DNA from: Carallia brachiata
Lineage: Eukaryota > Streptophyta > Magnoliopsida > Malpighiales > Rhizophoraceae
Reading direction: 5' to 3'
NCBI GenBank assembly: GCA_021464245.1
Contig: JADCRB010000068.1
Coordinates: 14,200,475 to 14,264,474 of the forward strand
DNA: 64,000 nucleotides
The notes below the pieces were generated by a model. It made no database searches. It had not been told where the DNA came from and saw only the letters and a program-made list of their open reading frames with translations. Shown in pieces: positions 36,144 to 46,341 of this stretch; position 1 is the first letter of the stretch, and every line of letters starts with the position of its first letter. The translations under genes were made by a program, and so were the position numbers.

Positions 36144-36640
36144 ATTACACATGCTCGTAATCCAAAATATGAGAATCCAACATCTTTAGTGAGTGGTATA
36201 GCACAAATTCTGCTTAATAACTTCTCGTAATAATGTCACGCATGACTCCCTTCTGTAAATTCTTTGGAGTAATTGATGAAACTACTGAAAGCAGAAATTT
36301 GGGTCAAGAACTAGGTTCTTGATAGTGAATTTTTTTTTTCACGGCAATTGTTATAATATTCACAGCATCTTTATAACTACAAGGTTCTCCGTTGAATATA
36401 ATCAAGCTGACATTGAGAAGAAAAGCTTTTGTGACCAACCATTAAAAAGCTTATCAACTTCAAACTGGTTCTTGTACATATGTCTCCTTGAATTGTCTTT
36501 TATTTCACTCAATTCAAAGACATACTATCAAATTCTCAAAAATGGGGGAAAAGAAAAAAAAGAAGGCCAAAAGAAACGGTTGAAATCAGCATAGCGGTGT
36601 TCCAATATAAAAAAGAAAGCTTGGGCTCTATCAGCAGTGC
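36144..36640. other. Spacer
   Basis: An open frame at 36319-36594 has no recognisable domain. Nothing else seen. Confidence 0.3.
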
Positions 36641-36973
36641 ATGGAGAGACAAAATATTCCTCTTGTTCTTTTATTTATTTATTTTGGAATCCAAGCATCT
36701 TCACAAACTTGCATCTCTCTTCCTCCATTAATATTCCACCTTAAGCCCAATTTCAAAAAATCGCCTGCTTCTATCAAGCTACCCCAAACCCAACATGCTG
36801 CACTCTTTTTTACTGCAGTCAAAAAAAATAAAAATGAAAATGCTGATGGGAATTATATGCCTTTGACAGTCCTCATCCATAAAGAATCAGGATTTTTTGT
36901 AAGCCTCCAGCATTCTTTGCCACCACTACTCTTGGATTTATTTTGGATAGGTCGATCTGCCATGATGAATTGA
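36641..36973 (+). pseudogene. Unidentified 110-codon ORF with signal-peptide-like start
   Basis: It begins MERQNIPLVLLFIYFGIQA, a hydrophobic start with a plausible cleavage after the Ala/Ser-rich stretch. The middle (SPASIKLPQTQHAALFFTAV) and the end (MPLTVLIHKESGFFVSL, LLLDLFWIGRS) loosely resemble the N-terminal part of secreted xylanase-inhibitor/basic 7S globulin-type aspartic-protease homologues. In those, a conserved LP-x-x-KD segment precedes a LDLGG motif. The similarity is weak and from memory of the pattern only. If correct, the gene is truncated, since the rest of the fold is absent downstream. Confidence 0.22.
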
Positions 36974-37831
36974 CGCAACCAATTGAAAAGTTGGAAGAAG
37001 TTATACCACTATTTTATGATCGTCTGTAAAACATTAAACAAACGGTTCAAACAAAAAATGACTTATAAAAGGAGTAGAGAAACTGTCTTTGTCAGATAAT
37101 TAATCGTTTCTAGAAAATAAGAGAAAGATATAGAAACTAAAATCTTCTCAATTCTCCATCAATCCTCAAGTAGGGTCCTTGTTTCGTGAAAAATGGGTGT
37201 TGTTCACTTTGTGATATCACCTAGATCGCAAGGGAACGAATAAAACCAGTAATCAGTTTTCTTGTTTTTAATCCAGAGTCTTTTCAAGAAACTATAGGCT
37301 TCTGATCTATTTCCTTCAACTACAATATTGAAATCCTACAACTTTCTAAGCCTCAAACTACCTTTCAATTTTGGATTCATCTTAGAGTTTTATTTTTTGA
37401 ACAAAGAATATATATTTATTAAATACTAGTTGTATTAAGGATACAAATACATATTTTACCTATTTCATTAAATTATATGTCACATTTTATATTTGAAGGG
37501 TGTCAGATAATTATTGTTCGAGGGAATTAACTCTGCAAAAAATTAATATATTGATCTACATTATATGTCGCGAGATCTAATACTAATCGTATTGTTCATT
37601 CCGTAGGCTGTAGTATAAAACTCGACCAATTAAACTTATTTTCTAATTTGAAATGGTTTGAAGTTTATTGTTTACTGACTCTCTTAGAATTGGCTAAGAA
37701 AACAGAGTCAAGTGAAAGAGTTTGCTTTTTTAACAACAAGAATGGGCCGGTTATGCTAGTGTAGATCAGGATTGCATTCAATTGTTCTGGGTTTTATTGT
37801 TGGCCCATGTTTGTCTAGAGCGCCATTCTTC
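36974..37831. other. Spacer before the hAT MITE
   Basis: No supported gene. The 8 bp at 37824-37831 (CATTCTTC) are the left target duplication of the following element. Confidence 0.4.
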
Positions 37832-38490
37832 CATTGTTGTCAAACTCGGACCAGACCGGCCAGTTCAACCGGTCGGACCGGTGACCGGTCAGAAGTCCGG
37901 TCCGAGTTATAGCCTAAATTTGTTTAGAACCGGACCGGTCAAAACCCGGTCAACGGACCGGTTCAACCGGTCCCGGGTTGACCGGGTTGGTCATTTTAAT
38001 TATTAACAAAAAATGTCACTCAACTTTGTAGAACTTAGTTTTCGAACCCTTGACCTCCAACATGAAAGGTAAGTCTCATACCACTAGACCAACTTATAAC
38101 TTGTTATCTTTTTTTTTTTTTTACTTATTATTTTCTCAAATGTTTTATATAAGACACATACTATTTTATGTTTCTTATAAATTAACACTTATTATTTTCT
38201 TTTTTGTTAAGATAATTATTAATTTTTTTTAAATTGTTAATTCTATCATATAATAAATTCAAAATCATATATTTTAAATTTATAAATGTAAGTATTATAA
38301 TACATATATATGTATTATAATATTACATTTTACATATAAATTTTGATGTATAATATATAAATATTTTTTATATATTTAATATTAAATACCGGTTTTACCG
38401 GTTCAATTTTCGGTTAAACCGGTTGAACCGGTTGAACCTTGAACCACTAAACTTTCCGGTTCAATGTCCGGTCCGGTTCTTACAACATTG
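37832..38490. mobile_element. hAT-type MITE with exact 8-bp target duplication
   Basis: The left end is CATTGTTGTCAAACTCGGAC and the right end is its diverged inverse (reverse complement CAATGTTGTAAGAACCGGAC). The exact 8-bp repeat CATTCTTC flanks it at 37824-37831 and 38491-38498. Eight-base duplications and CA-starting ends fit hAT. Both subterminal regions are dense in CCGGTT/AACCGG motifs in both orientations, which are likely transposase-binding repeats. No transposase is encoded. A tRNA-like module lies inside at 38041-38094. Confidence 0.85.
38041..38094 (-). other. tRNA-like pol III promoter module inside the hAT MITE
   Basis: On the minus strand TTGGTCTAGTGGTATGA (38094-38078) resembles a tRNA A box and GGGTTCGAA (38049-38041) resembles a B box, at about the spacing found in tRNAs and SINEs. 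The interval does not fold into a full tRNA cloverleaf by eye. It may derive from a SINE or tRNA relic carried by the element. Confidence 0.5.
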
Positions 38491-38533
38491 CATTCTTCTG
38501 GTTTTCATTTTTTTTTTTTTGACATATCAATAA

Positions 38534-38577
<44 letters not shown>
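38534..38577. repeat. (GT)n(AT)n microsatellite
   Basis: A TGTGTGTG run passes into about 17 AT units. Likely length-variable; no gene function inferred. Confidence 0.9.
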
Positions 38578-38581
<4 letters not shown>

Positions 38582-39020
38582 TAAGACTACTTAATAATTC
38601 TATTTTATAAGTTTTAAATTCTAATTTTGAAATGAGTGATGTGAGATTTATGAAAATAAAAAAAATTATTTTATTATGTAACTTATAGTTCAAAAGGTCT
38701 TTTTTTTTTTTTTCAATCACTTCTATCAGTGCAATGCAACATATAATGGCAACCAATTAGCTATAACTCACTCATACTAAATTTATTTTTAGAATTAAAA
38801 ATCTAAAATTTTAGTCTTGATCAGTAATAATTGAAAAAAAAAAAATTACAGCATAGAATGGCATCTGCGGACTTTGAAGTCCCCCGTTCATTTAAGACTA
38901 CTTTTCGAAAAAAAGGAAAGGGGAATCGGTCATACAAATTACAAAGTAGAGTCAGAATGAGGATGAGGGTCACGATCAAAGGGCCACAAAGCTGTAAAGT
39001 AGACATGACGGCGATTACAT

Positions 39021-39250
39021 AATAATAATAAGGGTTTCATTAGGAGGACAGAAGCTAGAATTGTCAATAATGCAACTACAGGGTATATTTGTGCAACAAG
39101 ACTAGTAAAATGTGCAACAAAAAATTATCGCAGTATTTTTTATTGCACAAAAAATCAATTCTGTTGCACAAATATGTCTTCTAATTACATTATGTACACT
39201 TTTCTGTCCACCAAATACTGTCCTCTAATCTTTTTCCTATAATAATAATA
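39021..39250. mobile_element. Small foldback element
   Basis: ATTAGGAGGACAG at 39039-39051 is mirrored by CTGTCCTCTAAT ending 39229. Inside, GTATATTTGTGCAAC is mirrored by GTTGCACAAATATGT. Flanking AATAATAATAA and its mirror extend the foldback outward. No target duplication could be fixed. Probably a MITE. Confidence 0.45.
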
Positions 39251-42106
39251 GTCAAACCAAGGAGCACCTGTTTTCCAGTATTCTTATTTCACTGGAAAGC
39301 TGTCCCTGTTGGTCATCTCATGGTCAAAAAAATGGGGTCGAGGAACTTCTTCTTCTTCTTCTTCTTCTTACTTGTTAAAATCGTAAATTTTCAAATGATG
39401 CAATAGCGGTCTTAACAGTGAGTTGTCATCTTAAATGATTTCTCACATCCCCAACAAATCTCTTTGTATTTGATACATCTGACTAACCACTAGTTGTAAA
39501 ATATATAATTTGCTTTTTTATATTTATAAGGAGAGAGTACGATTATAAATCTTTGTTTAAATAACATTAAAATATTAATATAAATTTATTTAATAATATT
39601 TAATAAATTATATATTTTAATTTTGAATTTAATTGTTCAATCGTTTATATCTTTTAAAACTTTTTATGCGAAGCATCTAAGTTTTTTATTATAAATAAGA
39701 AATAACAAAATGATACCATTGATTGCAAACCAAAAAAAAAAATATTTATGTAAAATATTTTTGTAAACTTTCTATCAACTACCAATTACTTATACAAAAA
39801 TTAAAGCGTTTGTTTGTAATAGTTATAGCATCTGAAAAGAGTATTTTCCTTTTGATTCCTCCAAATGGCTATCCGTATTGTGCCTTTGTTACGCAATAAA
39901 ATGTCTTTTTGGAACAAAATCTGGGATGAAGTCAGCAACAACACTTGCTGGACTAGTTTGTCTTTTTTTTTTTCTTTTTGGTCAGGAAGGAGGGATGAGG
40001 CCGTGACAAGTCTTGGTAACTTGATGCTCTAAGAGAGTTGATTGGATTGGTGGTTTCTATTTGATAGCTATGACAACGCGAAAGAGAAGGTCAAGGGTTG
40101 TTGTAGCATCAATTGGATAATCGAGTTTGAAGATAATTTAGTAATTAAATTATTAAAGTTATAATGATTTCTCAAACTTTGTCACTAATTAGGTGAAAAA
40201 TACAAGTGGCGTCCTCCATAATAAATTTTTCTCACCATTCTATTATTGGTCTCTTTCCCACTCACTACTCAAACATCGAAAAATTGACTTTCACTATTCT
40301 AGTCTTTCTTATGCTTTGTTTTTAAACATTTTTCTTTCAAACCAAACATAATGTAAAGCCAACATCAACTAGAACTTAACTCCAATTTACATAAAAATTG
40401 ATTCTCTAAAACAATGTGAAATTTGATAGCTCAATTTCTCTCTTTCTATCTCTAAAATTTTTTATGCATGATAACTCCAATTCCTTTGCAACAAAACCTC
40501 TTTCAATTGTAAACCACCAATGGGTCAAGTTTCGTGCCAAAGAAGGCGTAAACGACTGAAAAATGCATGTAATTGCACATCAATTGTGGGGGCATGAACG
40601 AGGCGATCAAGTTGCGTTGAAAAGGGGGTGATGTCTCCGTTCTTTATTTGCGAGTCACAGACGCCATAATGACATGGTTAGTGGTTGCATACTCAGCCTG
40701 CAAACACATGCACTCACACGTAGAAAAACGCTGCACCTCATTAATATTAGATTATCACTTATAGCTTCAAATAGTTAATAATAAGTAGTAATACAATATC
40801 GTCTAATATTTAATAATTTTTTTATTTTTTTATAATTTTAATTATTTAAAATTTGTAATATTTTATTACTACTTTAAAATTTTATAATGAAATTGTTAAA
40901 TTTTCTTAATATTAACTGGTCAAAAAAAACAGAAAGAAATATAAAAATTTTAATTAAAGATTGACTAACATTAGTGGACCCAACAAATTGTTTCCTTGCA
41001 ATTTCAGTTACTTTTGAAAAGAAAGCAAGGTCCTCAATCTCACAAAAATCTAAATCGCACTTCTTTTCTAAATTTTCTCTTATGAAAGCCATCAATTGTT
41101 CCATTTTTTTCCTTAGTCCCAGGAACCTGCTAAAGAATTCACCGAAATTTGTCTAGTTGTCCGCGAAAAGTCTAGTCTAGGGCCGTTGTCTATTGTTGAT
41201 CGGGTCCAAGCTGCAATGCAACATATCCCTACCTTCATATACCCCAACTTCCAAATTTCAACTTTTGTCCTACTTTTACATGTGGCCGACAAAAGGAGTT
41301 TTTTTTTTTTTTTTTAACACGGGCAACAGCTAGTAATTAGTCAAATAATTGTTAGTAGGGAGAGCGAATCAGATCTAAAGACGCTACAAAAATTAGTTAT
41401 TTACAACTAAGAATATCTTTTAAATCAAAATAACTTGAAATCAAAATAATTAAATTTAAAATAACTTAAACTCGATTGACAAAATTTGGATAACCTGAAT
41501 CGAAAATTTGAAACCGAATAACTTGAGACCCAAGCCCAAAACTGGTAGATCCATAGCCGTCAAACCTGAAGTGTGATGATCCACAATCAAATCAACCCAA
41601 AACTTGAAATACTTAAAACTCAAATAACTCGAGATCTCATAAACTTAAATTTTGATAAGCCAAGAGCCGAGATGTTTGAATGAACCTAGATCTAATGAAC
41701 TCAAAATCTGAAAAATCATAATATGAAATAACCCAAACTTAAATGAATCAAGACCATGCTTTGTTTGGAACTGAGGAAATTTGTTAAAAAAAAAAAGTGG
41801 AAAAAAAGTTATAAATGCTAAAAAATCTACATTTAGAGAGATATGATTACAATCAAAATAAAGATCTTATGAATCAATCAATATATATTTTTATTGCAAT
41901 CAAATATAGCAATCAATCAATATCATGTAGAATTTTAGTAACATTAAAATATAATTTTCTTATATGCAACACAATATATTAGAATTCATATATTATGTGA
42001 GACATACAATTAAATAAGAAAAATGTAACTTTTATAGGTCTTTTGATCGACAATATCCTACAAGCGTACAGAACTGATCGTGGTAATAAAACTTGATGAA
42101 TATTCC
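39251..42106. other. Long spacer before the Tat element
   Basis: No gene I can support. It includes a (TTC)n tract at about 39345-39369. A minus-strand open frame (41104-40874, starting MEQLMAFIRENLEKKC) has no recognised domain and may be an exon relic. At 41400-41750 is a low-complexity stretch repeating AACTTGAAA/AAATAACTC-like words. The last bases before 42107 are TATTCC. Confidence 0.35.
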
Positions 42107-42925
42107 TGTAAACAGAAAGAAAAAAAAAAAAAAAAAAAAAATGAATTCGTTGAATTCAATGGCCGGCGTTGCCAATTTTGAATTGGCAACGCCGGCCAAA
42201 GAAAAATTAAAGGAAAAAAGATTCCTTTCCCATGTGATGTTCACATGGGAAAGGAACCCTATAAATAGGCCCCTGCCCCCCAGTTCAAAACACATTCAGC
42301 AAATCTGTAAACAGAAAAATTCAGAGAATTTGAGAGAAAAAGAAAATTTTGAAAATCTCTCAAGAAAATTTCTCCTTTTCTTACGTGCTTTTACTTAGCA
42401 GTATACTCTCCTAACTCCGTTTTGAGAGATATTTCAGGGGTAAGGCCCAAAAAATTTGCTGTTTCCATTTCTAAAGTTATTTTTAAATTTATATTCTTGG
42501 ATCGTTCTAGATCTGAATTTCTGAGAATATAGAGTTAAAAATATCAAATTACTACAAATCCGGCTGGGATTAAGCCTCATACGGCCCTCAGCAAAATCCA
42601 GGCAGCTCATCCGAGAACAAGTCTCTTCGACTCTCGGTGAAATTAAGTCAGATCGGCTCAGATCTGGTCTCTACGGTTCTTAACCGTAGTCAAAACGTCC
42701 AAATCAGATCCGGTTTCAGTCTACCCAGTTCAAGAAAAATCTGTGGAATTTATTTCTGTCAAGATCAAGCTCGTGCAGCCCTTGACGGAGTCAAAAAAGG
42801 AACACTAATCGGAGGATCTACGGAGATCGACCCCACGTAAATTTTCTTTTATTTTTAAATTTTTATTTGTAATTTTTTTGTATTTTCAAGTTTAATTGTT
42901 TTAGACTCGAAATTTACGCTTTACA
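42107..42925 (+). repeat. 5' LTR of the Tat element
   Basis: It starts TGTAAACAGAAAG and ends GCTTTACA. The U3 carries two perfect inverted repeats: 17-bp arms at 42161-42177/42181-42197 (GGCCGGCGTTGCCAATT) and 16-bp arms at 42222-42237/42241-42256 (TTCCTTTCCCATGTGA). A TATA box (TATAAATA, 42260-42267) follows directly. R-U5 from there matches the 3' LTR closely. Confidence 0.9.
42260..42267 (+). promoter_or_regulatory. TATA box of the 5' LTR
   Basis: CCCTATAAATAGGCCCCTGC is conserved in the 3' LTR (51857-51864). It lies just after the second palindrome, so the element transcript probably starts about 30 bases downstream. Confidence 0.75.
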
Positions 42926-42931
42926 AATTTT

Positions 42932-42949
42932 TGGCACGCTCGGTGGGAC
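42932..42949 (+). promoter_or_regulatory. Candidate primer-binding site of the Tat element
   Basis: TGGCACGCTCGGTGGGAC begins six bases inside the 5' LTR. The TGG start fits pairing with a tRNA CCA end. The motif GGCACGCTCGGTGGGAC is usual at this place in Tat-type elements. I did not identify the tRNA. Confidence 0.6.
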
Positions 42950-42975
42950 ATCTTCACCTCCCATCTCTTGTTCTT

Positions 42976-43017
42976 AAAAAAAAAAAAAAAAAAGAGGTAA
43001 AAGGGGAGCCGAGAGAG

Positions 43018-43048
<31 letters not shown>

Positions 43049-43139
43049 AAAAAAAGAAAAAAAAAGTAAAAAGTAAAAAGTAAAAAAAAAAGTAAAAAAG
43101 TAAAAAAGAAAAAGTAAAAAGTAAAAAAAAAAAGTAAAA

Positions 43140-43178
<39 letters not shown>
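42976..43178 (+). repeat. A-rich low-complexity leader of the Tat element
   Basis: Runs of A interrupted by GT and G (AAAAAGTAAAAA units) lie between the primer site and gag. The open frames across it are artefacts of composition. Confidence 0.85.
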
Positions 43179-43184
<6 letters not shown>

Positions 43185-43202
43185 AGGTGTTCAGCACATC
43201 AA

Positions 43203-44500
43203 ATGGCACCGAAAAGGAGTACAACTGCTGCCACAAAAAAGAAGGCAACGGCTCCATTGCCTGCATCAACTACCCTACCTGGGTACGCAGGTCCAGAAAC
43301 CCGGGGACGGACACAATTTCTTGCCGTCCAAACCCGACAAAATGTCGAAATGGAGAGTCCACAGCTGCACAACAGGATCTCTCCCCTGACTCTCTTGCCG
43401 CATGGAGGAGTCGATCACCCACCCCGATCGAAATCGGGGGCAACACGACGAAGCCTGCTCAACAAAATCCGACTCACACAGAAGAATCAGAAGAGTTTTC
43501 TCCCCCAGTCTTTCCCGGAGCCTCATCTGTTGCCGTCATGATGACCAACACAACCAGCACAGAGGAAAGAATTTCAGAATTGGAGAACAAAATTTTACAG
43601 CTGATCAGAGTCGTGGAGGAAAAAGATCAACAGATCGCAGCTCTCAAAGGAAAAGCCCCGATCCAAGTTGATCCCGAAATCCGCGAGGAGCAACCATATC
43701 CACCCGGTTTCACTCCAGAAGCCACACCAGCCGACGTCTTCCCTGCAGAAAAGCGACCAGGTAGTTCTACACAGCTGCCACCCTCAAATTCTATAGCTTC
43801 GCTATCTGTTCAACAATTGCAGGAAATGATAGCCAATACGATCCGACTGCAACAAGCTACATCCTTCCAAGGATCACAGATGTACGTCAAACCGTACACC
43901 AGACGGATCGAAAGTCTCAACATGCCCTTGGGCTACCACCGCCCAAATTTCAACAATTCGACGGACGAGGCGATCCCAAACAGCACATCGCCCACTTCGT
44001 TGAAACCTGCAACAACGCAGGGACTTACGGAGATCTCTTGGTGAAGCAGTTTGTTCGTTCACTCAGGGAGACCGCTTTCACCTGGTTCATAAATCTTGAA
44101 CCAGAATCGATCGACAGTTGGGAACAGCTACAACGAGAGTTCCTCAACAGATTTTTCAGCACTCGAAGGACGGTAAGTATGATGGAGCTTACCAGCACCA
44201 AACAAAGAAAAGGAGAGCCCGTTGTCGAATACATCAACAGATGGCGTGCCCTCAGCTTGGACTGCAAAGATCGCCTGACGGAGACTTCTGCCGTGGAGAT
44301 GTGCATCCAGGAATGCATTGGGAGCTGTTATACATCCTGCAGGGTGTCAAACCCCGAACTTCGAAGAACTGGCGACCCGCGCACATGATATGGAGATAAG
44401 CATCCAGACTTCCGGAGGCACGGTTCCCATCCAGTTGGACCAGCAAGGGGGCAGAAGGGAGATTAAGAAACCCAACAGCTCCGGAAAAGGAAAGAAGTGA
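43203..44500 (+). pseudogene. Tat Gag, frameshifted
   Basis: ATG 43203 opens MAPKRSTTAATKKKATAPLP. The frame switches near 43340 to one carrying the coiled coil TEERISELENKILQLIRVVE and later RRIESLNMPLGYHRPNFN. It switches again near 43950 to the capsid-like core LVKQFVRSLRETAFTWFINL, ESIDSWEQLQREFLNRFFST, GEPVVEYINRWRALSLDC. A last shift near 44310 leads to FEELATRAHDMEISIQ, ending at TGA 44500. The order matches gag of Tat elements, which packages the RNA. At least three frame changes mean that this copy cannot make a normal Gag. Confidence 0.85.
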
Positions 44501-45072
44501 TGACTGTTGAAGCCGCACCAGTAAAAGTGGGAGCTAAAGCAAGGTAAATCCTCCGACCCAAATAACTCAGCCAAAACAACAGGAAAGGCGGAAGGTGACA
44601 TTGCGAGAGTTGGAGCAAAGCAGTATCCATTCCCGACTCAGACGTCCCCGACATCCTTGACCAACTCCTGGAGGCGAAGCTGATCGAACTCCCAGAGTGC
44701 AAGCGGCCGAATGAAAAGGATCGAGTCAGCGATCCGAGATTCTGCAAATATCACCGGATAGTAAGTCATCCAACCGAGAATGTTTCGTCCTGAAGGAGCT
44801 AATCATGAAGCTCAAAAGCCAGAATAAAATCATTCTGGACCAGGAAGGCGTAACCTCGGCAAACCAACCACCATCACTTCAAAACCATCAGAAGAGGTGA
44901 CACACCGTAAGGAGGAGCCGCTCGACAACAAAAAGTCGACAACGGAGAAGGTATATGAAGCTCTCCAAACCCTTCTCGCTAACCCTCAGCTGTTTATAGC
45001 TTTGCAATCAACAGAAGTGTGGCAAAATCAAGTCAGCAATACTCTCCAGACCTCAGCTGAATCAGCCATCAA
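44501..45072 (+). pseudogene. Tat Gag zinc-finger and linker region, broken
   Basis: Frames give VPDILDQLLEAKLIELPEC, then DPRFCKYHRIVSHPTEN, and after a one-base shift VLKELIMKLKSQNKIILDQE. CKYH...HP..NC is the atypical zinc finger that ends Tat Gag. The rest up to the protease is an acidic/Ser-rich linker with stops in every frame. Confidence 0.7.
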
Positions 45073-45798
45073 ATGTCTAACTCAGCGGAGCAACAGGCGG
45101 ACCAAAATCACGTCGGATGTTACTCTGCTATCTCATTTTCAGATGAGGATCTCCTGCTGGGGTCCAAACCCCACAATCGGCCGCTGTATGTATCAGGCTA
45201 TGTGAGAGAACAGAAGGTCCGACGTATTCTGATCGACGATGGTTCAGCAGTCAATATTATCCCAAAATCCACCATAAAGGAGCTCGGCATCGGCATTGAT
45301 GAATTATCAGACAGCCGCTTGATGATTCATGGCTTTAATCAAGGAGGACAGAAAGCAATTGGGATGATTCGCTTGGAGCTAACTATCGGTAATCTCACTT
45401 CTAGCACTCTATTTCACGTGATTGATGCACGTACCACATATAAGATGTTGCTAGGACGACCATGGATTCATGGAAATGGAGTTGTGCTCTCAAGCCTGCA
45501 TCAGTGCTTCAAGTACTACAATGGTGGCGTTCAAAAGGTCAATGCTGACTTAAAGCCGTTCGATGATGCTGAATCACATTTGGCGGATGCAGTCTTCTAC
45601 ACCGACACAGACAATCCGGAGATCATTCCATCAAAAGCTACTTGGACTGGGGCATCCACAAAAAGGGAAAAGCTGTCGAAGAACCTGCCAATGCCCAACC
45701 CCAGGCTCCAACAAATGAAAAGCTGCCACAGCCTGCTGAACTTCGTCGAAGGATGTTGCATCTTCAAGCTCCACTCCAGTCCTACGCTATGTGCCTAG
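45073..45798 (+). pseudogene. Tat aspartic protease domain
   Basis: SEDLLLGSKPHNRPLYVSG-like sequence (here SDEDLLLGSKPHNRPLYVSG) leads to RRILIDDGSAVNIIPKSTI, where D-G-S-A is the retropepsin active site. MLLGRPWIHGNGVVLSSLHQ is the conserved second half (LGRPW). The domain is open over 241 codons, but it is separated from gag and RT by stops, so it is not part of an intact polyprotein here. Confidence 0.88.
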
Positions 45799-46341
45799 TC
45801 ACGACGCTCAGAAGGTCAACCCCCTTTCTCTTATTGTATTGATCTTAAACAGGAGCAAGGTCATAGCCAACCCAAAACAAAGGAGCTGCACAACCTGAAG
45901 GAGACTTACACTCTGCCGATACCAAAGATTGAGCCGGTTTTATCTTCAAAACCATTAAAAGGCTTCGTCAAACCACACACGGGGGCAGTCGAAGGCGGCT
46001 CACTTCCAGAAAGAAGAACACATGAAGGATTTGATCCTAATGCATACAAGCTTTTGGCAAAGGCGGGCTATGACTTTTCAAACCCGAGCACAATGGGTAC
46101 GCTGCCGTCCACACATGGCGCCGCTTCTCAAACATCACAGTCCCGACCTGGCTTAGGCTATCAGGAGAAGTCACCTGTGCGGATCACGCTAAAGAGCCGA
46201 AGCCAAGCAGCTGATGCACGTGCCATCACCACCACACCAAACAGACAGGCTTATCCAGTCAAACAAAGAAGGTGAAGTCAGAGGTTCTGCATTTCATGTC
46301 ACAATTAGCGAGGAGGCTGATTCGACTCATCAGATGGTGAA

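Noticed and set aside
38831..39022. 63-codon basic frame (MKKKKLQHRMASADFEVPRS)
   Set aside because: No recognised family, very short, and adjacent to repeats; not enough to call a gene.
40874..41104. Minus-strand frame MEQLMAFIRENLEKKC
   Set aside because: Plausible composition for an exon, but there are no partner exons, no domain and no clear splice context.
42093..42106. Target-site duplication for the Tat element
   Set aside because: ATTCC on the left and GAGAC on the right do not match, and I found no alternative edge that gives a match.
42901..43269. Phenylalanine-rich 122-codon frame on the minus strand
   Set aside because: It is only the complement of the A-rich leader of the Tat element.
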